The notes below the pieces were generated by a model. It saw nothing but the letters and a program-made list of their open reading frames with translations, ran no database searches and had not been told where the DNA came from. A DNA stretch of 64,000 nt from Bacteroides sp. GM023 (GTDB taxonomy: Bacteria; Bacteroidota; Bacteroidia; Bacteroidales; Bacteroidaceae): NCBI RefSeq assembly GCF_014750685.1, contig NZ_JAAXGE010000003.1, positions 620,001 to 684,000 of the forward strand, given 5' to 3'. Shown here piece by piece: positions 40,657-50,500 of this stretch (position 1 is its first letter; each line of letters opens with the position of its first letter). The translations under genes were made by a program, and so were the position numbers.

Positions 40657-42793
40657 CGGCAATAAATTCCGCCTTAAGGGAGATGGCTTTTCACCTTATT
40701 CGTCCTCTTTATTGGCAGGTTATATAACCCAAAACTGTCCGGAAGTAGAGAAAGCATGTCGCATAAAATACGCTTATGGGAACAAGGCAAAGTACGAAGA
40801 TGCTGAATTTGAGATGCTTCAGATGGAAGCCGATTCTAATTTCATTTCAATGTTCAATATCACTGTATTGAGTGGGGATAATTATTTACGAATGGGTAAA
40901 GGACAGATAGCAATCACTGATAAGGCAGCCCGGAGAATATTTGGAATAGAAAATCCGATTGGCAAACGTTTGGTGTTCCCTCAACAGAATGATGACGAGA
41001 TGACTATCATTGTAGTAGTAGAGTCATGGAAAGGACACTCTCAATATGCTTTCGATATTCTGTTACCTTTTTACGACTCAGAACCACATTGGGGACTCCA
41101 GCAATGGCATACCCTTTTTAGGGTTTATCCCGGCAGCGATATTAATGCGTTGGAACAAAGGCTGGCTGAATATAAAGTACAGCAGGATGGTGATATGTGG
41201 GTTTCTGAATCTACTCCTATTGCACCGCTTTCAACGCTAAGAAGTACTCATCCGAACGATGACGTCAATGTCAAGTTAAAGCATATTCGTCTCTTTGCTG
41301 TTATTGGAGCTTTAGTCATTATTTGCGGGTTATGTAATTATCTGACCATGCTTATTACCCGTATCCGGATGCGTAAGCGTGAGTTGGCACTTCGAAAAGT
41401 GAACGGGGCATCCGATGGCAGTTTATTGATATTACTTCTTTCCGAGTTAATTTTCCTGCTTATTATATCTATGGGAATAGGCATTATGCTGGTCGAACTG
41501 ATTTTACCTGCCTTCAAACGTATGTCGCAAATTGATGAAAGCGCTTCATTTTTCTATAATGAAGTCTTTGCGTATATGTTTTTATTAATAATGGTTACAG
41601 TAGGGATCGCAGCATTGCTTATTAGATATGTCAGCAAACAAAGTTTGCTTGACAGTATCAATCATAAGGCTAATTTTTATCTTTCCGGTTGGTTTTATAA
41701 AGCCAGCATCTTATTCCAACTGTTTATAAGCATAGGTTTTGTGTTTTGTACTCTTGTCATGATGAAGCAAATGGATTGTTTGCTGAATACGAAAGAGTTG
41801 GGATTGGATCGGCATAACGTAGGTGTCATCACTTATGGCAGAGGTTTAGAAAACGTTCCGCTCGAGAAGATATTGGATCAGATGCCAGAAGTGGAAAAGC
41901 GTTTACATGGTTTTTATACCCCTGTTCCCAAAAATATGTATTCTTCGTTAAGGATAAGTGATTGGGAAGATAAGAGTGGGGAAGAACAAGATATTAATAT
42001 GGAAGATGAAGCGCTCAATGAGGATTATGTGGACTTCTTCGGGATTGAACTGTTGGAAGGGAGTATGTTGGATGAGAAAGACGGAGAAAAAATGGTGCTA
42101 ATCAACGAAGCGGCAGTGAAAGCCTTCGGGTGGAAACATCCGTTAGGAAAGAAATTCAGGGATTACACGGTAAAAGGGATTATTAAGGATATATGTTATA
42201 ATGCTCCGATACACGCTGTAGCTCCAGCAATGTTCTCTTATTCGAAGGGGAGTGAACGTAAACATATTATTTTCAGAACACGGGAAGGCAGTTGGAATGT
42301 TGTTTCTGAGAAATTGGGAATGGAAATCCGAAAGATTAATCCTGATAGTGAATATACGTTACTCAATATGGAAGAAGTCTATGATGACTATATGAAATCG
42401 GAGGAAACTTTGAGCAAATTATTGGGAATAGTCTCATGTGTTTGCATACTAATCGCAGTGTTTGGTATTTTTTCTTTGGTAACCCTGTCCTGCCAGCAAC
42501 GTCGTAAAGAAATAGCTATACGTAAAGTAAATGGTGCCAGCGCAAGGCTGATTCTGAATTTATTCTTTAAAGAATACCTGCTATTACTTGTTATGGCATC
42601 ATGCATTGCTTTTCCATTAGGGTATGTCATTATGAAACGTTGGCTTGAAAACTATGTTAAACAGACTCCGGTTAACTTGTGGATATACATAGGAATATTT
42701 GCGGGAATGCTTCTTGTCATATTTTCAAGCATTGTGTGGAGAGTTTGGAAAGCAGCTATTCAGAATCCGGCAGAAGTGATTAAAAGTGAGTAA
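40478..42793 (+). CDS. MacB/FtsX-type ABC permease 3
   Basis: A 771-residue protein, 15 bases after permease 2 and its closest paralogue: nearly the same first 60 residues and the same last 11 (Q-N-P-A-E-V-I-K-S-E). The periplasmic domains between are clearly different, so the duplicated parts are the membrane and coupling regions while the substrate-facing domains diverged. Conserved coupling motifs R-E-L-A-L-R-K-V-N-G-A-S and R-K-E-I-A-I-R-K-V-N-G-A-S. Confidence 0.85.
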   Translation: MIKHYLKVAFRNLMKYKTQSLVSIIGLAVGFTCFALSALWIRYEMTYDNFHEGAERIYLAGNKFRLKGDGFSPYSSSLLAGYITQNCPEVEKACRIKYAYGNKAKYEDAEFEMLQMEADSNFISMFNITVLSGDNYLRMGKGQIAITDKAARRIFGIENPIGKRLVFPQQNDDEMTIIVVVESWKGHSQYAFDILLPFYDSEPHWGLQQWHTLFRVYPGSDINALEQRLAEYKVQQDGDMWVSESTPIAPLSTLRSTHPNDDVNVKLKHIRLFAVIGALVIICGLCNYLTMLITRIRMRKRELALRKVNGASDGSLLILLLSELIFLLIISMGIGIMLVELILPAFKRMSQIDESASFFYNEVFAYMFLLIMVTVGIAALLIRYVSKQSLLDSINHKANFYLSGWFYKASILFQLFISIGFVFCTLVMMKQMDCLLNTKELGLDRHNVGVITYGRGLENVPLEKILDQMPEVEKRLHGFYTPVPKNMYSSLRISDWEDKSGEEQDINMEDEALNEDYVDFFGIELLEGSMLDEKDGEKMVLINEAAVKAFGWKHPLGKKFRDYTVKGIIKDICYNAPIHAVAPAMFSYSKGSERKHIIFRTREGSWNVVSEKLGMEIRKINPDSEYTLLNMEEVYDDYMKSEETLSKLLGIVSCVCILIAVFGIFSLVTLSCQQRRKEIAIRKVNGASARLILNLFFKEYLLLLVMASCIAFPLGYVIMKRWLENYVKQTPVNLWIYIGIFAGMLLVIFSSIVWRVWKAAIQNPAEVIKSE

Positions 42794-42814
42794 TAGAATC
42801 GTATAACATATAAG

Positions 42815-45232
42815 ATGGATATGAAAAATCAACTATCATCAATTAAAGCATTATTCCGTTTCAGGATTTATACGATAATCAATATTATTGGTCTGGCGGT
42901 GAGTGTAGCGGCAACATTAGTCATCATACGCTATATTCATCAGGAATTAACGGTTGACCATTTCTGTAAAGACCTGGATCAGTTGTATATATTAACGGCT
43001 CAAAGAAGTAACGGCAGTATTTCTATCATCGACAATACAGACAGGAATCATGACCCCAATTTCATTGACCCGATGAAGAATCCCGAAGTAGAGGGGTATT
43101 CATACTGTATTTCTTATAAAGATGACTATATCGTATCTGACGAACATCGTTATCGAGTCAATGTTTTAGTGACAGACAGCTTGTTTCTGCAATTAATGGA
43201 GTATCCAGTCATATCGGGGATTAAGACTATTCAACGGCCGGATGATGCAATCATTACCCGACAGTACGCCAAGCATCTTTTTGGAGATGAGGAGCCGCTT
43301 GGAAAGCAGTTTGTTTCTTCGGCAGGTTATACGCTTACCATACGGGGAGTTGTAGATGAACCAAATACCAAGTCTTCATTGCAATTTGACCTGATAACTC
43401 CTGTGAATCAGGGAAAGTACATGGATTGGAGCCGGATGGGATTCTGTATAGCACGCTTGGCTAAAGGGACGGAACTAAAGAGTTTTAATGAGAAAATATC
43501 AAAACCACAATCATTGATCAGTTTTGGTCATTCACCTATACAATTCAGACTCTTACCCTTGAAAGAGTTATACTTTGATAAAGTGGTAAGTTCGGAATCA
43601 GGTTTTTTCTTGAGAGGGAATAAAGAGCATATAACGATTTTATCTGTCGTGGCATGTATGTTATTGTTGGTAGGAATCTTCAATTTTATCAATATCTATA
43701 CGGTTATTATCTTGAAACGGGCGCGTGAGTTTGGAGTTAAAAAAGTGTATGGTGCCAGCGGTATGCAGATATTCTCACAGATATATATGGAAAATGTGTG
43801 TATGATTGCCGTTTCGATGCTCCTTATTTGGACGCTAATTGAAGTTACGGCCGGTGTGTTTGCGTCTGTATATTCCATTCCAGTGAAACCGGAACTGAAA
43901 TTCGACATCTCATTATCTTTCATTCTATTGTTCGGATTGCCGTTAATTACCTCTGTATATCCTTTCTTGAGATATAACTATTCTTCTCCGATTACCTCTT
44001 TACGCTCGGTAAGTGTCGGGGGATACTCGATTGTATCCCGTGCCGTTTTTCTATTTATTCAATATATCATCACTTTCTGTTTGATAGTGGTTTCATTGTT
44101 TTTTGTACGTCAGTTATATACTATGCTTCATGCTGATCTTGGTTATCAGGTGAAGAATATTATATCTTGCCAGTTTTTATCGCATGATACACAAAATAAA
44201 AGGTACTCTAGCGATGAAGAGTGGCAGAAAGAACGTGATTCAGAACGTCATAAAGAACAAGTTATCAGGCAGAAAATGGATGCATGTCCTTTGTTCGTTT
44301 CATGGAATTATGGTGAACTGCCGATTCATTTGGAACCCCAAGTAGATGTGGAAGCGAACAATGGAGAAAAGCATAAAATAGCTCTTATGTTTGCCGACAA
44401 GAAATATATGGATATGTTCGGGTTGAAACTGAAGGAAGGAAGAGAGTGGAATGATAAAGATCAGTTTGCTCAGTATAAAATGATTATTAATGAAACTGCT
44501 AAAAAACTTTTCCGAATAAAAAATATAGATGAGGTTTTGTTACAAACGAACTCACGTTTATGGTGGAGTATGGGAGTGGACGAGGGGAAGAACCCTCCCT
44601 TTCAGGTGGTAGGAGTGATAGAGGATTTTCGTACCGGGCATTTGTCTAAAGGAGATGCACCGCTGGCTATTTTATATAATGAGAGTGATAATCCGACAGA
44701 CCCTCTGTTAGCGACGATTGCGGAGGGAAAGCGTAAAGAAGCTGTTAATTTCCTGAAAGGCTTGCATGACGAAGTGTTGGGACAAGGAGAGTTTGATTAT
44801 CTGTTTGCAGAAGATGAGGTTAAAAAGTTATATAATGATGATAAGAGGACGACTCGCATTTATGTCACTTTTGCCGGATTAGCTATCTGTGTATCTTGTC
44901 TTGGCCTGTTTGGTCTGTCCCTGTATGACATTCGTCAGCGATACCGGGAGATTGCATTGCGTAAGGTAAACGGAGCTACTGGCAAACAGGTAGCTTTATT
45001 GTTAGTGCGCAAGTATCTCTATATTCTAGGAGCGGCATTTGCGGTTGCTATTCCTTTAGCCTACTATATCATTCAGGATTATACGAAGGATTTTGCTGTG
45101 AAAGCTCCGATAGGAATGGAGCTTTTTATAGCAGGCTTTATTCTTACCTTAGTAATTTCTTTAGGAACATTGTTATGGCAGGTTTGTAAGGCTGTCCGAA
45201 TTAATCCTGCACTGATAATGAAGAATGAATAA
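42815..45232 (+). CDS. MacB/FtsX-type ABC permease 4
   Basis: An 805-residue protein (M-D-M-K-N-Q-L at the start; the second ATG at 42821 is an alternative). Same fused FtsX design but more divergent: F-R-I-Y-T-I-I-N-I-I-G-L-A-V-S in the first helix, a variant R-E-F-G-V-K-K-V-Y-G-A-S in the central coupling loop, and a canonical R-E-I-A-L-R-K-V-N-G-A-T at the end. Last permease of the operon. The diverged central loop may mean that only its C-terminal half contacts the ATPase in the usual way; that is inference. Confidence 0.83.
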   Translation: MDMKNQLSSIKALFRFRIYTIINIIGLAVSVAATLVIIRYIHQELTVDHFCKDLDQLYILTAQRSNGSISIIDNTDRNHDPNFIDPMKNPEVEGYSYCISYKDDYIVSDEHRYRVNVLVTDSLFLQLMEYPVISGIKTIQRPDDAIITRQYAKHLFGDEEPLGKQFVSSAGYTLTIRGVVDEPNTKSSLQFDLITPVNQGKYMDWSRMGFCIARLAKGTELKSFNEKISKPQSLISFGHSPIQFRLLPLKELYFDKVVSSESGFFLRGNKEHITILSVVACMLLLVGIFNFINIYTVIILKRAREFGVKKVYGASGMQIFSQIYMENVCMIAVSMLLIWTLIEVTAGVFASVYSIPVKPELKFDISLSFILLFGLPLITSVYPFLRYNYSSPITSLRSVSVGGYSIVSRAVFLFIQYIITFCLIVVSLFFVRQLYTMLHADLGYQVKNIISCQFLSHDTQNKRYSSDEEWQKERDSERHKEQVIRQKMDACPLFVSWNYGELPIHLEPQVDVEANNGEKHKIALMFADKKYMDMFGLKLKEGREWNDKDQFAQYKMIINETAKKLFRIKNIDEVLLQTNSRLWWSMGVDEGKNPPFQVVGVIEDFRTGHLSKGDAPLAILYNESDNPTDPLLATIAEGKRKEAVNFLKGLHDEVLGQGEFDYLFAEDEVKKLYNDDKRTTRIYVTFAGLAICVSCLGLFGLSLYDIRQRYREIALRKVNGATGKQVALLLVRKYLYILGAAFAVAIPLAYYIIQDYTKDFAVKAPIGMELFIAGFILTLVISLGTLLWQVCKAVRINPALIMKNE

Positions 45233-45313
45233 GCTTTGCATAAGGTGGAATGACTATTGGAATAAATGGAATGATTTCACAGATTTTACATCAAAAGACA
45301 TTTGAAAAAACAG

Positions 45314-45321
45314 TATCTTTG
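45314..45321 (+). promoter_or_regulatory. -7 box for the lipoprotein at 45358
   Basis: TATCTTTG, perfect TAnnTTTG. Predicted start about 45325. It lies downstream of an in-frame ATG at 45250, so the longer reading of the next gene is unlikely. Confidence 0.6.
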
Positions 45322-45357
45322 CATAATTCCAAGTTTATTTCAAATAAGAGAATGTAT

Positions 45358-45726
45358 ATGAATAGAATAAATGTGTTTTTATTGTTTGCAGTCTGGATTG
45401 GTCTTAACGCGTGTCAATCGAAAGGAAAACAGGCTATCGAGAAGGAAATGGGAGAGGAAACTTTAATAATAGCTCCAACAGAAGAAGAGAAAACAATAAC
45501 CGGAATTGTAGGAGACGCTTCGACGGATCACTTCGTGCTAATTACCTCAAAAGGAGATACGCTTTTTATCAGTACAATGGATCAGGAACCGAACGATGTC
45601 ACAGGTTTTGAGCTGGGAGACACGGTGAGAGTGAATTACATAGAAGAAGAGGAAGAACCTGGTTCGAGTACTATACCGACCGCTCAAAAGGTGATTGTGA
45701 TAGGAAAGAAAGATCGGGATAAATAA
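45358..45726 (+). CDS. small lipoprotein, 122 aa
   Basis: The open frame starts at 45250, but the promoter box at 45314 and the signal peptide place the start at ATG 45358 (or 45352): M-N-R-I-N-V-F-L-L-F-A-V-W-I-G-L-N-A-C, a lipobox with Cys19. The mature part has two beta-rich segments (T-G-I-V-G-D-A-S-T-D-H-F-V-L-I-T and G-D-T-L-F-I-S-T-M) and an acidic patch. An OB-like or small barrel fold is possible; no family was recognised. Confidence 0.65.
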   Translation: MNRINVFLLFAVWIGLNACQSKGKQAIEKEMGEETLIIAPTEEEKTITGIVGDASTDHFVLITSKGDTLFISTMDQEPNDVTGFELGDTVRVNYIEEEEEPGSSTIPTAQKVIVIGKKDRDK

Positions 45727-45747
45727 TTAATCTAATAATAACACAGA

Positions 45748-46095
45748 ATGAAAAAGAAAATGTTGGCGGCAGCCCTGTTGGCAGGGGTATTGGCTGCATG
45801 TGGCGGTAGTGCTACTTCGGTGGTAGGTGCATGGGTAGAACCAGTACCGGGCATGGAAGGGCAAGTGCAAGGTATTAAAATGGAAGAGGGTGGTGGTGCA
45901 TCTTCTGTTAATATGGCTACATTAGTTTATGAAAGCTGGAAACAGGAAGGTGATAAACTGATTCTGACCGGAAAAAGTATTGGTAATGGACAGACAATTG
46001 AATTTACAGATACAATGGCGATTAAAAAGCTGACGGCTGATTCATTAGTTTTAGATAATCGGGGAATGGAGATTCGCTATGCGAAACAGAAATAA
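45748..46095 (+). CDS. lipocalin-like small lipoprotein, 115 aa
   Basis: Signal peptide with lipobox A-A-L-L-A-G-V-L-A-A-C (Cys18). The mature part S-V-V-G-A-W-V-E-P-V-P-G-M and later G-D-K-L-I-L-T-G-K-S-I-G-N-G, then D-T-M-A-I-K-K-L-T-A-D-S-L-V-L, has the G-x-W start and paired strands of Bacteroides lipocalin-like lipoproteins. Ligand unknown. Follows the previous lipoprotein by 21 bases, so the two form an operon ended by the terminator at 46134. Confidence 0.75.
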   Translation: MKKKMLAAALLAGVLAACGGSATSVVGAWVEPVPGMEGQVQGIKMEEGGGASSVNMATLVYESWKQEGDKLILTGKSIGNGQTIEFTDTMAIKKLTADSLVLDNRGMEIRYAKQK

Positions 46096-46133
46096 TGTAA
46101 TTAATAGGTGAATATTCACCTCATTGAATAAAT

Positions 46134-46178
46134 AAAAAAGCTACTTTCCCGATTCAATACAGGAAAGTAGCTTTTTTT
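46134..46178. terminator. bidirectional terminator
   Basis: AAAGCTACTTTCC and GGAAAGTAGCTTT form a perfect stem with A-run before and T-run after, so it can serve both the lipoprotein operon and the convergent serine palmitoyltransferase gene. Confidence 0.88.
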
Positions 46179-46197
46179 ATAGGATTCCAAATGATGA

Positions 46198-47382
46198 TTA
46201 CAAAATATCTAAAGCTTTGAAAGCTTTCGTCAACTTTTCTACAGCACTATCAATTTGTTCCTTTGTATGAGTAGCCATTAATGCAACGCGCACCAATGTA
46301 TCCTGTGGAGCACATGCCGGTGGAATAACCGGATTGATGAATACACCTTCGTCGAAAGCCAGTTTCGTAACCATGAAAGTCTTTTCCGTGTCACGCACAT
46401 AAAGAGGAATGATAGGCGATTCTGTTGCACCAATCTCAAAACCAGCTTCGCGGAAACGTTTCAATGCATAGTTGGTAGCTTCCCACAATGATTCAAGTCT
46501 TTCCGGTTCGTCTTGGATAATATGGAGAGCTGCCAAAGCAGATGCAGTAGCTGCCGGAGTATTGGACGCACTGAATATATAAGTACGCGCATTGTGACGC
46601 AACCAGTTGATGATAGAAGAATCAGCAGCAATAAAACCGCCGATAGAAGCCAATGACTTGCTGAAAGTACCCATAATCAAGTCAACTTCGTGAGTCAGAC
46701 CGAAATGGTCGCAAACGCCACGTCCTTGCTTTCCGAATACGCCCAAACCATGAGCTTCGTCTACCATGATAGTAGCATTGTATTTATGTTTCAAGCGTAC
46801 GATTTCAGGCAGATTTGCCAAGTCACCTTCCATAGAGAACACACCGTCTACTATGATTAGTTTTACTGAGCTCGGATTGCACTTTTGAAGTTGCTTCTCC
46901 AAATCAGCCATATCGTTATGCTTATATTTTAATTGCTGTGAGAAGGAGAGACGACGGCCGTCTACGATAGATGCATGGTCACGGTCATCACAGATGATAT
47001 AATCATTGCGGTCTGTCAAAGCAGGAATAACACCCGAATTCACAGTAAAACCGGTAGAAAAACAGAGAGCTTCATCTTTACCGACGAAAGCAGCCAGTTC
47101 TTTTTCCAGTTGGACATGCAGGTCAAGTGTACCATTCAAGAAACGCGACCCTGCGCATCCGGAACCATATTTATGCATGGCTTGAATGCCAGCTTCAATA
47201 ACTCTTTCATCTCCCGTAAGGCCAGTGTATGCATTGGAACCGAACATCAACACTTCGTGTCCGCCCATTTCTACCTCTGTACCCTGTTTTCCTTCAATCT
47301 CACGGAAATATGGGTAAACGCCCTGTGCCATAAATTTCTGTGGCAAGTCGTACTTAGCTAACTTCTCTTGTAATAATCCCAT
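46198..47382 (-). CDS. spt: serine palmitoyltransferase (sphingolipid synthesis)
   Basis: A 394-residue PLP enzyme of the alpha-oxoamine synthase family. Landmarks: G-S-N-A-Y-T-G-L-T-G near the start, G-S-G-C-A-G-S-R-F-L-N-G-T-L-D-L-H, the aspartate in M-V-D-E-A-H-G-L-G-V-F-G and the PLP lysine in G-T-F-S-K-S-L-A-S-I-G-G. Family members use serine, glycine or threonine with acyl-CoA; the Bacteroides protein of this exact size and context, beside a lipid kinase and aspS, is serine palmitoyltransferase, which makes the first sphingoid intermediate (context from memory of the B. thetaiotaomicron BT_0870 locus). No cofactor-biosynthesis genes (bio, kbl-tdh) lie nearby, which argues against KBL or BioF. 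Confidence 0.85.
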   Translation of the reverse strand: MGLLQEKLAKYDLPQKFMAQGVYPYFREIEGKQGTEVEMGGHEVLMFGSNAYTGLTGDERVIEAGIQAMHKYGSGCAGSRFLNGTLDLHVQLEKELAAFVGKDEALCFSTGFTVNSGVIPALTDRNDYIICDDRDHASIVDGRRLSFSQQLKYKHNDMADLEKQLQKCNPSSVKLIIVDGVFSMEGDLANLPEIVRLKHKYNATIMVDEAHGLGVFGKQGRGVCDHFGLTHEVDLIMGTFSKSLASIGGFIAADSSIINWLRHNARTYIFSASNTPAATASALAALHIIQDEPERLESLWEATNYALKRFREAGFEIGATESPIIPLYVRDTEKTFMVTKLAFDEGVFINPVIPPACAPQDTLVRVALMATHTKEQIDSAVEKLTKAFKALDIL

Positions 47383-47468
47383 GAATTATAATTTATAATA
47401 CTCATACTCAGACCGTTCGCTGACGGTCTAACATCTTTTTATCTTAACAAGTGTTTAAAAACAGGGGG

Positions 47469-47476
47469 CAAAGATA
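47469..47476 (-). promoter_or_regulatory. -7 box for spt
   Basis: TATCTTTG on the reverse strand, perfect match. The predicted leader (about 83 bases) contains a hairpin AGACCGT/ACGGTCT at 47409-47429. Confidence 0.55.
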
Positions 47477-47570
47477 ACAAATTTTGCTTTCATATGTTCT
47501 TTTTAAGAGAAAAAAGTTGCCCTCTTGAGATTAGAAACCTCTAATAGATTAAAATTTAAGATATTTATAT

Positions 47571-47578
47571 TACTTTTG
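47571..47578 (+). promoter_or_regulatory. -7 box for the lipid kinase gene
   Basis: TACTTTTG, perfect TAnnTTTG. Predicted start about 47582, 21 bases before ATG 47603, which rules out an upstream in-frame start at 47525. Confidence 0.6.
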
Positions 47579-47602
47579 TCGTCTACAATCGACAAGAATA
47601 GC

Positions 47603-48628
47603 ATGAACGAAAGTATGAGAAAAATAAAATTCGTCGTCAATCCTATTTCAGGAACACAAAGTAAGGAATTGATTCTTAGCTTGCTGGATGAGAAAATAGA
47701 CAAGACGAAATACTCTTGGGAAGTAGTATATACGGAGAGAGCCGGTCATGCAGTAGAGATAGCTGCCAAAGCTGCGGAAGAAAAAACGGACGTGGTAGTA
47801 GCTATCGGTGGAGACGGGACAATCAACGAAATAGCTCGTTCGCTGGTGCATACTGATACCGCTTTGGGGATTATCCCTTGTGGGTCGGGTAATGGGCTGG
47901 CGCGGCATCTACATATACCTATGGAACCGAAAAAAGCACTGGAAGTGCTTAATGAGGGGTGTATGGATATAATAGATTATGGTAAGATTAACGGAACGGA
48001 TTTCTTCTGCACCTGCGGAGTGGGATTTGATGCTTTTGTTAGTCTGAAGTTTGCGCATGCCGGTAAACGCGGATTGTTGACTTACCTGGAAAAAACGTTG
48101 CAGGAAAGTCTTAAATATCAGCCGGAAACCTACGAGTTGGAGACTGAAAACGGAGTATCTAAGTATAAAGCCTTCCTCATTGCCTGCGGAAACGCATCAC
48201 AATACGGAAATAATGCCTATATTGCCCCGCAAGCCACATTAACAGACGGTTTGCTGGACGTCACCATATTAGAACCGTTCACTGTGTTGGATGTGCCTTC
48301 CCTTGCTTTTCAGTTATTTAATAAAACAATCGATCAGAATAGCCGTATCAAGACTTTCCGCTGCAAGCAGCTGTGCATTCGCCGGGCTACTCCGGGTGTT
48401 GTGCATTTCGATGGTGACCCTATGGAGACAGATGCTCATGTAAATATTGAATTAATTAAAAGAGGGCTTCGGGTTGTAGTACCGCGTGCGGCGGAGAAAG
48501 ATGCTGCGAACGTACTTCAAAGAGCACAGGAGTATATGAATGGTATTAAATTGATGAATGAAGCCATCGTTGACAATATAACAGACAGAAACAAGAAAAT
48601 ATTGAAAAAACTGACTAAGAAAGTCTGA
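47603..48628 (+). CDS. diacylglycerol/sphingoid-base kinase-like lipid kinase
   Basis: A 341-residue protein of the DAGK_cat family (YegS/DgkB type). Key motifs: V-V-N-P-I-S-G-T, V-V-A-I-G-G-D-G-T-I-N-E-I-A (ATP-binding GGDGT), G-I-I-P-C-G-S-G-N-G-L-A-R-H-L and V-H-F-D-G-D-P-M-E-T-D. The family phosphorylates diacylglycerol or ceramide/sphingosine. It is divergent from spt, so a sphingoid substrate is attractive but not proven; phosphatidylglycerol metabolism is the other option. A second ATG at 47615 is possible. Confidence 0.82.
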   Translation: MNESMRKIKFVVNPISGTQSKELILSLLDEKIDKTKYSWEVVYTERAGHAVEIAAKAAEEKTDVVVAIGGDGTINEIARSLVHTDTALGIIPCGSGNGLARHLHIPMEPKKALEVLNEGCMDIIDYGKINGTDFFCTCGVGFDAFVSLKFAHAGKRGLLTYLEKTLQESLKYQPETYELETENGVSKYKAFLIACGNASQYGNNAYIAPQATLTDGLLDVTILEPFTVLDVPSLAFQLFNKTIDQNSRIKTFRCKQLCIRRATPGVVHFDGDPMETDAHVNIELIKRGLRVVVPRAAEKDAANVLQRAQEYMNGIKLMNEAIVDNITDRNKKILKKLTKKV

Positions 48629-48669
48629 TAAAATTACGGATAACTAATCACGGATTACAAATTATTGCG

Positions 48670-48677
48670 TATTTTTG
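48670..48677 (+). promoter_or_regulatory. -7 box for aspS
   Basis: TATTTTTG, perfect match; predicted start about 48681, 56 bases before ATG 48737. Confidence 0.55.
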
Positions 48678-48736
48678 CGGAGTTTTGGTTCAGCCAAAAT
48701 GAAAACGCGAGTGATAATCGTTTAAATAAAAAAAAT

Positions 48737-50500
48737 ATGTTCAGAACACACACATGTGGAGAACTGAGAATCTCTGATGCAAATAAGCAAGTAACGCTGT
48801 CCGGATGGGTACAGCGTAGTCGTAAAATGGGAGGGATGACCTTCGTTGACCTTCGCGACCGTTACGGAATAACTCAATTAGTTTTTAACGAAGAAATCAA
48901 TGCAGAACTTTGTGAACGTGCCAATAAATTGGGACGTGAGTTCGTCATTCAAATCACAGGAACAGTGAACGAACGTTTCAGTAAGAATGCCGGCATTCCT
49001 ACCGGAGACATTGAAATCATTGTTTCCGAACTGAACGTACTGAACACTGCCATGACTCCGCCGTTCACCATTGAGGATAACACAGATGGTGGTGACGATA
49101 TTCGTATGAAATATCGCTATCTGGATTTGCGTCGTAATTCAGTTCGTTCTAATTTGGAATTACGCCACAAAATGACAATCGAAGTTCGAAAATATCTTGA
49201 TAATCTTGGTTTTATCGAAGTTGAAACACCTGTTTTGATTGGATCTACTCCAGAAGGTGCACGTGATTTTGTTGTTCCTTCACGTATGAATCCGGGTCAG
49301 TTCTATGCACTCCCGCAATCTCCGCAAACATTGAAGCAATTATTGATGGTTTCCGGTTTCGACCGTTATTTCCAAATTGCAAAATGCTTCCGTGACGAGG
49401 ATTTACGTGCCGACCGTCAGCCGGAATTTACACAGATCGACTGTGAGATGAGTTTCGTAGAGCAGGAAGATATTATCACTACCTTCGAAGGGATGGCTAA
49501 ACATCTGTTTAAGACCCTTCGCGGTGTAGAACTAGCCGAACCGTTCCAGCGGATGGCTTGGGCTGACGCCATGAAATATTATGGTAGCGATAAGCCTGAC
49601 TTGCGTTTCGGTATGAAATTCGTAGAATTAATGGACATCCTGAAAGGCCATGGATTCTCTGTATTCGATAATGCCGCTTATATTGGTGGTATCTGTGCAG
49701 AAGGTGCTGCAACTTATACCCGTAAACAACTGGATGCATTGACTGACTTTGTGAAGAAACCGCAAATTGGCGCGAAAGGATTGGTTTATGCCCGTGTAGA
49801 AGCAGACGGAACGGTGAAATCCAGTGTAGATAAATTCTATACCCAGGAAGTACTTCAGCAGATGAAAGAAGCGTTCGGTGCTAAACCGGGTGACTTGATT
49901 CTGATTCTGTCAGGTGACGATGTAATGAAAACACGTAAACAGCTTTGTGAACTTCGTTTGGAGATGGGTGCACAACTGGGGTTGCGTGACAAGAATAAGT
50001 TCGTTTGTCTTTGGGTTATCGACTTCCCGATGTTCGAATGGAGCGAAGAAGAAGGCCGTTTGATGGCTATGCACCATCCGTTCACACATCCGAAAGATGA
50101 AGATATACCATTGTTGGATACCGATCCCGCAGCAGTGCGTGCCGACGCTTATGATATGGTAGTCAATGGCGTTGAAGTAGGCGGTGGCTCTATCCGTATC
50201 CATGATGCACAGTTGCAGGCAAAGATGTTCGAGATTTTAGGTTTCACTCCTGAAAAGGCAGAAGCACAGTTCGGCTTCCTGATGAATGCCTTTAAGTATG
50301 GTGCACCGCCTCATGGTGGTTTGGCATATGGTCTTGACCGTTGGGTATCTTTGTTTGCCGGTTTGGATTCTATTCGCGACTGCATTGCGTTCCCGAAGAA
50401 TAATTCAGGTCGTGACGTGATGCTGGATGCACCATCCACAATTGATCAGACTCAACTTGATGAATTGAATTTGATTGTTGATATCAAAGAGGGAGAGTGA
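48737..50500 (+). CDS. aspS: aspartyl-tRNA synthetase
   Basis: 587 residues from ATG 48737 ([11 protein letters not shown]). Anticodon-binding OB domain with [21 protein letters not shown], then class II catalytic motifs: motif 1 around F-I-E-V-E-T-P-V-L, motif 2 [18 protein letters not shown], and motif 3 G-L-A-Y-G-L-D-R-W. The inserted GAD domain (about 300-420) marks the bacterial form. An in-frame start at 48665 is excluded by the promoter box at 48670. Confidence 0.95.
   Translation: MFRTHTCGELRISDANKQVTLSGWVQRSRKMGGMTFVDLRDRYGITQLVFNEEINAELCERANKLGREFVIQITGTVNERFSKNAGIPTGDIEIIVSELNVLNTAMTPPFTIEDNTDGGDDIRMKYRYLDLRRNSVRSNLELRHKMTIEVRKYLDNLGFIEVETPVLIGSTPEGARDFVVPSRMNPGQFYALPQSPQTLKQLLMVSGFDRYFQIAKCFRDEDLRADRQPEFTQIDCEMSFVEQEDIITTFEGMAKHLFKTLRGVELAEPFQRMAWADAMKYYGSDKPDLRFGMKFVELMDILKGHGFSVFDNAAYIGGICAEGAATYTRKQLDALTDFVKKPQIGAKGLVYARVEADGTVKSSVDKFYTQEVLQQMKEAFGAKPGDLILILSGDDVMKTRKQLCELRLEMGAQLGLRDKNKFVCLWVIDFPMFEWSEEEGRLMAMHHPFTHPKDEDIPLLDTDPAAVRADAYDMVVNGVEVGGGSIRIHDAQLQAKMFEILGFTPEKAEAQFGFLMNAFKYGAPPHGGLAYGLDRWVSLFAGLDSIRDCIAFPKNNSGRDVMLDAPSTIDQTQLDELNLIVDIKEGE

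Noticed and set aside
45250..45351. Longer N-terminus for the lipoprotein gene
   Set aside because: A perfect -7 box lies at 45314 inside this stretch, and the signal peptide begins at 45358.
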